The position numbers and the translations under genes are program-made. From assembly GCA_910574455.1 (NCBI GenBank), contig CAJSYZ010000007.1, positions 1,966,001-2,030,000 on the forward strand: a DNA stretch of 64,000 nt, read 5' to 3'. Origin of the DNA: Trichaptum fuscoviolaceum. Taxonomy: Eukaryota; Basidiomycota; Agaricomycetes; Hymenochaetales; Trichaptaceae. Below are positions 57,008-64,000 of this stretch, piece by piece. Numbering within the stretch: position 1 is the first letter of the stretch; every line of letters starts with the position of its first letter. The notes under the pieces were generated by a model. The model saw nothing but the letters and a program-made list of their open reading frames with translations, was not told the DNA's origin and did not search any database.

Positions 57008-60000
57008 ATGCTGAGCTTGTCGCGCTCACTGTTGCGCGCATCGCACTCGCGACAAAATGCACAGCGAGCTCTTGCAGCTCACCATCGCATTGGCAAATGC
57101 TTATCGACATCGATTTCGAAGGATGCGCGTGCCGTCACAACGTGTCGTCGCGTGATCCCTTGTTCGACCAAACCAGCATCGCGGAGCATCACTCAGCATG
57201 CACGTTCTCTAGCATCTCTTTCTCACTCCTTTTCTCTACACCCATCAACATCGTCTGCAGCAGAAATGTCATCTCTGGAACCGCCTCAGCCTCCTCCGAC
57301 TTGGAAGCACACTCCAGAGGAAGTGTTGGATTTGACGAACAAGGCTCTCGAGAAAGCTAAGCAAGCTTTGGACAAAGTCGCAGCTTTAGATAGCAAGGAC
57401 TGCACGTTCGAGACCGTAAGTGTCAGTTGTCTCACAGTTTGTTTGGTGCATCTTAGGTTGATTCTAGGTGTTCGTGCAACTTTCTAACATAGAAGGCGAA
57501 TTGGAGAGATTGGAACCGATCCTGTTCTACCAGAATGTATCTACGTCGAAGGAACTTAGGGATGCTTCTAGCCAAGCAGAGAATCTTGTACGAGACTTCT
57601 CTGTTGAATCCGAGATGCGTTTGGATGTGTTTCAAGCCAAGAAATACGCCGAAGCAAATATTGCCACACAGGGATTGAAGCTATCGCCCGAAGAGAGTCG
57701 GCTCGTAGAGAAAATGCTGCTTGAGGGAAAGCGCGCAGGCCTTGATTTACCTGATGATAAGAGGGAACTTTTGACCCAGAAAAAGAAGGAAATATCTCAA
57801 ATCTGCATAGAATTTAGCGTGAGTTGCACGTAATTTGCACAATCTTTTCTGACTCACTCTTTCTTAGAAAAACTTCAACGAAGAGGCTGTAAGCGACATA
57901 CCGAACTAAAATCATGCAAACATATCGACTGAGATAAATATAGGGTAAAATCTTCTTTACTGAAGACGAATTGAAAGGCGTTCCTACCGATGTTGTGTCT
58001 GGATTCGAAAAGAAGACTGAGGGATCGACGGTTACGTTCGGCGTCACACACAAGACTCCGGACATATTCCCACTGGTAATTACTTTCATATATACCAAGT
58101 ATACGATACTAACGATGCGCCGCATAGTTCAAATATGCACAAAACCCTGAAACTCGGAAACGTGCCTTCTCGAGTTACGAATCACGACTTGCAATCAATG
58201 TCCCCCTTTTGGACAAGATTCTTACGCTCCGTCGAGAGATTGCAGCTCTATTAGGGTATAAGACGTGGGCTGACTTCATAACGGAAGTGAAGATGGCAAA
58301 GTCTGCGAAAGGTGTTGCTGACGTACGTACCACATACCTTCTGATAAGCTGTTCCATGCGAGCTGACATGGCTCGGTTAGTTCCTCGATGAACTCGAGGC
58401 GAAGCTTCGCCCAGTCGGCATTAAGGATCGTGAGACGCTTTTGGCCATGAAGAAGAAGGAACATGATCAACTTGGTCTACCTTTTGACGGCGAATTCTAC
58501 GTATGGGACTATCGGTAAATCACACTGAACTCTATCACAATTATCTACTGATATATTCTCTGGAAGGTATTATGATCGTAAATACACCGAGGAACACCTG
58601 TCGCTTGACGATTCATTGGTCAAGGAGTACTTCCCTGTATCATTTGTCGTCCCTGCTGTGCTTCAGATTTACCAGAATTTGCTTGGCGTCCAGTTTATCC
58701 CTGTCAAGGCAGATCTGTGGCATCCAGGTACACTGCACTGCCCAATGTATTTCTCGGTTTCGCTGAATCTTGTCTATAGAAGCTGAGCTGTTCTCGGTTT
58801 GGGAGGCTGATGCGAAGGATGCAAGCGGTTTCATTGGATATTGCCATTTGGATCTCTTCCCTCGTGGTGTGTGCTCTAACAAAAGTGTTCCGTTTCTCCA
58901 TCTGACTGAATTATTCAGAATCTAAATACTCTCATGCTGCGGTCTGGGGTCTTATTCCCGGATACGATTTACCCAATGGCAAGCGTAACTACCCCGTCAC
59001 TGCTATGGTGGCCAACCTCGCAAAGCCTACTCCGGATAGGCCTGCGCTTATGCGGCACGACGATGTTGTGACATTCTTCCACGAAATGGGACACGTATTC
59101 CACGGCCTATTGAGCAAGACGAAGTTCCCTCGTTTCCACGGAACTAGGTAAGCACGTTGCGCATCCATCAAGCCATCTAACTCACGTAGTGCAGTGTTGC
59201 CCGAGACTTCGTAGAGGCTCCTTCGCAGATGTTGGAAAACTGGTACTTCTTGTTATCACAAAGCTTCATTTTATATCTACTGATGTCTAGCGTATCGCCT
59301 TAGGTGCTGGGAACCAAAAGTCCTTAAGCAAATGTCGAAACATTACAAGACGGAGGAACCTCTGAACGACGAGTTGATTGAAAAAATCATCAAAAGGTAA
59401 CCCGAAGCTCTCCTTTTCGTATGATTTTCGCTCACGGAAAACAGCCGATACGTCAACGTCGGGTTGTATTATCTCAGGCAGCTGTTCTTTGCTCGCTACG
59501 ACATCAAGGTTCACACAGACCAAGGTACTTCCGTCCACGCAACAACTGTCGTTTATTGGCATGATTGGTTGACATGCTTGGTTGTAGTGCCTTCCGACTA
59601 TACCGCTCTCTGGAACAATCTGAGGGAAACAGTTTCCCTAGTTAAAAGTCCAGAGACACCAGACCCTGGGCAGGGTACGTTCGCACATATCACAGGCGGC
59701 TATGACGCAGGATATTACGGGTAGGAGCGGTCTCCTTTGTCTCTTCATGACAATGGCATGATGCTTATTCATTGCAGTTACACTTATTCACTCGTCTTTG
59801 CGGCTGACATGTACGCAACTGTGTTCAAGAAAAATCCTTTGGATCCTTCCCTAGGACAGCAGTACCGAAAGGAGATCTTATTGCCTGGAGGTAGTCGTGA
59901 TGAACTTGTTTCTCTCGAAGTATGTTATTGACATCTGAACTCTCATCAAATCTAACAACTTTTCTTAACAGCAATTCTTAGGAAGGCCACCTAACGCAGA

Positions 60001-60034
60001 TGCTTTTACAAGAGAGTTATTTGGTAGTTCGTAG
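57008..60034 (+). CDS. PRD1: M3 metallopeptidase, thimet oligopeptidase/saccharolysin type
   Basis: Multi-exon gene ending TAG 60032-60034. The body starts MSSLEPPQPPPTWKHTPEEV at ATG 57266. The same frame is open upstream to ATG 57008 (MLSLSRSLLRASHSRQNAQR), which has the composition of a mitochondrial presequence, and further to ATG 56891. I give the span from 57008 as the longer likely form. Core motifs: VFVQLSNIEGELERLEPIL, KTWADFITEVKMAKS, FIGYCHLDLFPRESKYSHAA, then FFHEMGHVFHGLLS (HExxH zinc site), VARDFVEAPSQMLENW (third ligand Glu region), YYLRQLFFARYD and YSYTYSLVFAADMY-type end (YTYSLVFAADMYATVF). These enzymes cut oligopeptides of up to about 17 residues in cytosol and mitochondria. 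Confidence 0.9.
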
Positions 60035-60284
60035 GAATCAAAATGTATACACAAACATCTATGAGAAGAAGGCATTGAATACTTGCTGTTTATATGCTGC
60101 TGATGCTCTCATATATACTACATTTCAACTTGCGGTGTGGAAAGAAGAACTACACAAGTAAAAGGCACAAGGCAACAGTGGTCAAAGAGGACAAGATGTT
60201 GTTACAACCGCCTGTATTTCAGGACAGGGACTGTTACAACCGTCGGGAACTGAGGTGGGAAACAGTCGGAGGACTGTAACGTTG

Positions 60285-60516
60285 AGATCCCGGGCTCCTT
60301 TTCCTATTTTTTGCACTTTCCTGCCAAGGATCCCAATATGATCAGACAATCCCCTGCCCTGGGATTCCTGTTGCAAAATCTATTTCCTGACTTACACAAT
60401 TCCCCCATCACGTGACCCAGAGCACATTGCTGCCCCAGCAACCACGCACGCATACACACACTCATTTACAATGACCCACCATGGCACACGTACATTCACT
60501 TACCAACATACACATG
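60285..60516 (+). repeat. Left arm of long inverted repeat
   Basis: Begins GATCCCGGGCTCC and includes CACGCATACACACAC and GGCACACGTACATTC. Its reverse complement is found, diverged, in two pieces: 62398 down to 62195, and about 61620 down to 61578. The two pieces are separated by an inserted LTR-like unit. Confidence 0.7.
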
Positions 60517-61006
60517 TGTTACGACCGTTGGGAAATGTAGTGGGAAACAGTTTTGGGGAACTGGATTCGCAACAGGGAACTACTGTGGGAATTCAGGTGG
60601 AGGAAACACGCGGGATTCTCAAGGCCAGCTAGGACTCTTCACTGCTTTGAACATCAAATAAGCGGATCCCTAAGGAAGCACTCCACAAGTAAGTATTGTG
60701 CAACTAACTACACAGGAGAAAAGAGAGAGATCACACCTAAGGAAGCACTCCACAAGAGGTCAAAAGTGGGGTGCTCCTTACGATGCCTACAGCTATTTAT
60801 CTACTTTGTAAAGACTGTATAGTTAATCTAAGCTAAGTGTCCTTGTGCAATGCGCACCTATCTACTACAAAAGATACATGCTACAACCGCACTGCTAGGC
60901 ATGTCCATCCCGTCTCTCCAGATGGCTGCAGCGTGTCCGTGGATGTCAGCGTCCAGTCCGTGGCCGTGACTAGCCAGACTAGGTATGCCAGGCGGTTGCA
61001 GGTCGT
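60517..61006 (+). repeat. LTR-like repeat unit U1 (starts TGTTACGACC)
   Basis: 490 bases, directly followed by U2 with which it shares sequence over nearly its whole length, apart from one indel block of roughly 55 bases. It contains the paired motif GAAGCACTCCACAAG twice, about 65 bases apart, the second followed by GTGGGGTGCTCC, which can pair with GGAAGCACTCCAC as a hairpin. Many differences from U2 are C to T or G to A at CpG sites. Confidence 0.65.
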
Positions 61007-61551
61007 TGTTACGACCGTCGGGAATTGTAGCGGGAAACAGTTTCGGGAAACTGGAATTCGCGACAAGAACCCGCGTTCGGGAATCTGGATTCGCGACTGG
61101 GAACGAGCGTGGGAATTCAGGCGGGAAACGCACGGGATTCTATCCAGGCGCGTCGCGGGATTCTCAAGGCCAGCTAGGACTCTTCACTGCTTTGAACGTC
61201 AAGTAAGCGGATCCCTAAGGAAGCACTCCACAAGTAAGTATTGCGCAACTAACTACACAGGAGAAAAGAGAGAGATCGCACCTAAGGAAGCACTCCACAA
61301 GAGGTCAAAAGTGGGGTGCTCCTTACGATGCCTACAGCTATTTATCTACTTCGTAAAGACTGTATAGTTAATCTACGCTAAGTGTCCTTGCGCAATGCGC
61401 ACCTATCTACTACAAACGATACATGCTACGACCGCACTGCTAGGCATGTCTATCCCGTCTCTCCAGATGGCTACGGCCTGTCCGTGGACGTCAGCGTCCG
61501 GTCCGGGGCCGCGACTAGCCAGACTAGGTATGCCAGACTGTTGCAGGTCGT
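61007..61551 (+). repeat. LTR-like repeat unit U2, tandem to U1
   Basis: 545 bases starting TGTTACGACCGTCGGG and ending GTTGCAGGTCGT, the same terminal sequence as U1. It keeps more CpG dinucleotides than U1 and carries an extra block near 61045-61155. No coding capacity is recognised. Confidence 0.65.
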
Positions 61552-61577
61552 CACCTTGAGGTACTAGCGGATTAATG

Positions 61578-61619
61578 AGCGTATGTTGATAAGTGAATGT
61601 ACGTGTGCCGTGGCGGGTC
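61578..61619 (-). repeat. Inner piece of right inverted-repeat arm
   Basis: The reverse complement matches the end of the left arm (CACGGCACACGTACATTCAC against CATGGCACACGTACATTCAC). It ends in GGGTC, one copy of the target duplication around U3. Confidence 0.6.
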
Positions 61620-62194
61620 TGTTACGACCTAGAGTGGTTCCTTCGCTTTCGAGACCCTGAATCGGACACGGACGACGATCGGACGCAATGAGCGGTGGTT
61701 CTCACTCTGAGAAGCACTTTACAAGTCAATTAAGCTATTCTACACATCAGAGCTAAAGATAAACACATCACCTGAGAAGCACTTTACAAGAGGCCAAAAG
61801 TGGAGTGCTTCGCAGGGGGATCCGCGGTTTTGATGAACAAAGGCAAAAACTATACAGTACCAAGCCACTGGACCCTGATCCGACTAGGTCCGACCTGTAC
61901 CGCTCACGTAAGTCGGAGTTCGGGGTCCCGCTCTAGTCGGGGTCCCGCATCGGTAGAGCGGAGGTTCGAGTCGGAGTGGCGGAAGAAAGAAAGAAAAGAG
62001 AATTGCTTGCAGGGCGCTTGTCCTAGCGGCCTGCAAACATACAGGCAAGTAACCTACGCAAAAAGGAAGAGAATCGGAGTCAAAGAAAGTCCGGTTTCGG
62101 ACCGGACATGTCGGGGATCCGACTCGGAGTATGATCGTAAAAGAAAATAAAAGAAAATAAAAGAAATAAAATAACCTGAGGCGGATTCCTGACA
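61620..62194 (+). mobile_element. Solo LTR (unit U3) with 5-base target-site duplication
   Basis: A 575-base unit starting TGTTACGACC and ending CTGACA, so the termini are TG...CA. It is flanked by GGGTC at 61615-61619 and GGGTC at 62195-62199. It splits the right inverted-repeat arm exactly at this point: the empty site is seen in the left arm as a contiguous sequence near 60471-60480. It shares the doubled GAAGCACTTTACAAG motif and the following GTGGAGTGCTTC hairpin with U1/U2 in diverged form. An AAAATAAAAGA microsatellite lies near its right end. It is most simply a solo LTR of a retrotransposon. The superfamily is not determined. Confidence 0.75.
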
Positions 62195-62398
62195 GGGTCG
62201 TCGTAAATGAGTGTGTGTATGCGTGCATGGTTGCCGGGACGGTGGTGCGGGATAAGTCACGTGAGCATGGGATCGTGCGATTCGGGAATGGGGTTTCGCG
62301 CGGGGAATCCAATGGCGGGATTCTCCCCGCGTGATTGCCTGCTCATGTCGGGATCCTTGGCGGGAAAGTGCAAAAAATAGGAAAAGGAGCCCGGGATC
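62195..62398 (-). repeat. Outer piece of right inverted-repeat arm
   Basis: The reverse complement starts GATCCCGGGCTCCTTTTCCT and runs to ACTCATTTAC, parallel to the left arm at 60285-60477, with substitutions and a short length difference. Confidence 0.7.
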
Positions 62399-62675
62399 TT
62401 GACAACCAGCCGACACTTAAAGCTAAATAACAAAGGGAAAACTGTACCTAAGCACAAGCAATAGAGCATACAAGGCACAGAGCTCATCAGCATTCACACT
62501 CCGGACAATGCAATGGGTGGACAAGCAAACAAGCATGCAGACAAGGTCACCAATATGTGACTGGTCAAACACTTAAAGTGTGGTAGCGCGCGGGAGTGCC
62601 ATGGGAATTAGATTGATGGTTGAGGGACAGGAACAAAGACAATGCAGGCCTTGGACAGTAAGTGTGGCCGGAGTA
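62399..62675. other. Unassigned sequence joining the repeat to the 18S fragment
   Basis: About 280 bases with no coding sequence. It adjoins the point where 18S homology stops and may derive from rDNA spacer or an older repeat. I cannot tell which. Confidence 0.35.
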
Positions 62676-63015
62676 GCCACTATCCTACCATTGAAAGTTG
62701 ATAGGGCAGATATTTGAATGAAGCATTGCCGGCACAAGGCCATGCGATTCGAGAAGTTATTATGAATCACCAAGGGAGCGGCGAACCGCGTTGGTTTTTT
62801 ATCTAATAAATACACCCCTTCCGGAAGTCGGGGCTTGATTGCATGTATTAGCTCTAGAATTACCACAGTTATCCATGTAGCAATGTACCATCAAATAAAC
62901 TATAACTGATTTAATGAGCCATTCGCAGTTTCACAGTACAAATTTGTTTATACTTAGACATGCATGGCTTAATCTTTGAGACAAGCATATGACTACTGGC
63001 AGGATCAACCAGGTA
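62676..63015 (-). rRNA. Truncated 18S (SSU) rRNA gene, 5' end only
   Basis: The reverse complement begins TACCTGGTTGATCCTGCCAG, the universal 5' end of nuclear 18S rRNA. It continues through AGCCATGCATGTCTAAGTAT and ATTCTAGAGCTAATACATGC to GGTAGGATAGTGGC, about 340 bases. Homology then stops abruptly instead of going on through the rest of a roughly 1.8-kb gene. Two sites differ from the consensus as I know it in the CpG-to-CpA sense (GGCAATGC for GGCGATGC, TTTCAATGG for TTTCGATGG). It is therefore a partial, probably non-functional copy next to its upstream spacer. Confidence 0.85.
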
Positions 63016-64000
63016 ACTACTAAACGGGCAGAGAGGAAAACCATCTCTAGCCACTCATGCACCCTTTTACTCACGGCCGAAGTCGCTTTGAAAGGGGCAG
63101 GTGTTCGTTATTTACTCCTGGAAGCTCACGCTTCGTAAGAGATTATTGGTTCCTTTCCCCGAGGCACGTACTTTTGGCCCTTCAAAACGAAGAGTTACTT
63201 TGACGAAGCCCCGACTACTAGGAGACCCACAACCTTGTTCCCTCGATCTCACAAATTTTGAGCACTGCTCTCCACGTCCAGCGGACGCAGATCACGGCCC
63301 TCGGTGAGGACTACCAACAACCGGCTTCCTAAAAGGACGCACAGTCATGGCGGATCCCCGAATGGTTTAAATGCACAACAGGTTTAGCTATCAGCAAGTA
63401 ATCCACACCCTTCACTTCATCGCGGCCTGACGTCACAAAAGGACGCAGTCCGACGAATTGGCAAAACGTAACCTCGAAAAGTTAGTCAACTGCCAGGTCC
63501 AATCCATTCGCAAGCTAGTTCACCCTGTGCCGAAGCGCAGATACATCAATAGCTCGGTCCAGGATAGACCAGTCAACCCTCCAACTCGCCGAGGAGCGGT
63601 CAATTCTACAACCCCCAAGTTGATACCCAAAAGAGAGGACTAAACGCTCCTCCAGCTGAACAGTGGAAACAGAGAGCAAGAGTCAAGACGCAAGCGTCGA
63701 GCACAATTAATCTCCCTGGCAGTACTTGCCAATTTACATTGACTTTCCCTATGAATCAGGATACATTAGCAATTGAAGTCTTTTACCTCTTCTTATGCCT
63801 CTGCACTCCTTTTTCATGTAGGTGCCAGGGGGCTCTGTTTGGTCGTGTGATGCCGCGTCATGCGAGAGGCGTGAAAATAGGTGTCCACTATATCGCGTTT
63901 TTGCTTTAAACAGGTGAAAACAGGCCATTTCATGCGCCCTCCACCGCAAAAACGATGCTCTGGAGCGGCAACAAAGCACAGGGGAGTGCTGGCAAGGGGG
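63016..64000 (-). other. Probable external transcribed spacer/intergenic spacer of rDNA
   Basis: Lies immediately upstream (minus-strand sense) of the 18S 5' end, where the 5' ETS and, further on, the intergenic spacer belong. A motif AAAGGACGCA occurs twice (about 63333 and 63438). No gene is seen. The assignment is by position, not by recognised ETS sequence. Confidence 0.5.

Noticed and set aside
61940..61985. tRNA-like T-arm sequence GGTTCGAGTC
   Set aside because: No matching anticodon arm, D-arm or acceptor stem of proper spacing was found around it.
61884..62312. A 142-residue minus-strand open frame in the repeat region
   Set aside because: It crosses the solo-LTR boundary and the microsatellite, so it cannot be an ancestral gene, and it shows no family features.
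63016..63979. Short open frames in the sequence upstream of the 18S fragment
   Set aside because: The position is that of rDNA spacer. Frames are short and without motif.
1..64000. CRISPR arrays, bacterial operons or prophage-like clusters
   Set aside because: The window is eukaryotic with spliced genes. No regularly spaced short repeats were seen.

Overview
The window is fungal nuclear DNA, most probably from an agaricomycete (mushroom-forming basidiomycete). The evidence is the dense gene packing on both strands, the many short GT-AG introns of about 45-70 bases, and protein families that look fungal throughout: a YTP1-like membrane protein, a Cdc7/SepH septation kinase, a fungal ALG6, a Pet127-like protein and a TmpA-like adenylation/flavoprotein fusion. 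All gene models below were assembled by eye from exons and splice sites. Outer limits are usually firmer than internal junctions.

Left arm (1-6.8 kb): a local tandem family of unrecognised proteins. It comprises the 3' part of one copy cut by the window edge (1-1057), a decayed 5' copy (about 1785-2700) and a complete copy (4007-6766). The complete copy starts with a helical region resembling the MLKL-type four-helix N-terminal domain common in agaricomycete proteins, followed by a kinase-N-lobe-like stretch with no visible catalytic lobe. A relict coding segment of another gene lies antisense between them.

Core (7.3-60 kb): mostly housekeeping genes. In order: alpha/beta hydrolase, YTP1-like protein, a disordered protein ending in a CaaX box, a nucleoside-diphosphate-kinase-like protein that has lost its catalytic histidine, Derlin and TAM41 (divergent, sharing a 159-base promoter), an unrecognised basic protein, ALG6, a PaaI-type thioesterase, the Cdc7/SepH kinase, mitochondrial ribosomal protein uL5m, a membrane protein of unknown function, a SET-MYND protein, the TmpA-like fusion divergent from an enoyl-CoA hydratase, RAD50, the proteasome ubiquitin receptor RPN13, a SCOC-like short coiled-coil protein, a Pet127-like mitochondrial protein, a universal-stress-protein-domain protein and an M3 oligopeptidase with a possible mitochondrial alternative start. 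Mitochondrial functions recur (TAM41, uL5m, Pet127, possibly the oligopeptidase), but nothing suggests one pathway cluster.

Right arm (60-64 kb): gene-free repeat DNA. A long inverted repeat is interrupted by LTR-like units beginning TGTTACGACC. One is a clean solo LTR with TG...CA ends and a 5-base target duplication. Beyond it lies a 340-base truncated 18S rRNA fragment on the minus strand, followed by what should be its upstream external spacer. CpG-type transitions in one repeat unit and in the 18S piece suggest methylation- or RIP-like decay.

No complete prokaryote-style system, CRISPR array or tRNA was seen. The best candidates for something undescribed are the tandem MLKL-like family at the left edge, the catalytically dead NDK-like protein with C-terminal repeats, and the adenylation-membrane oxidoreductase fusion.
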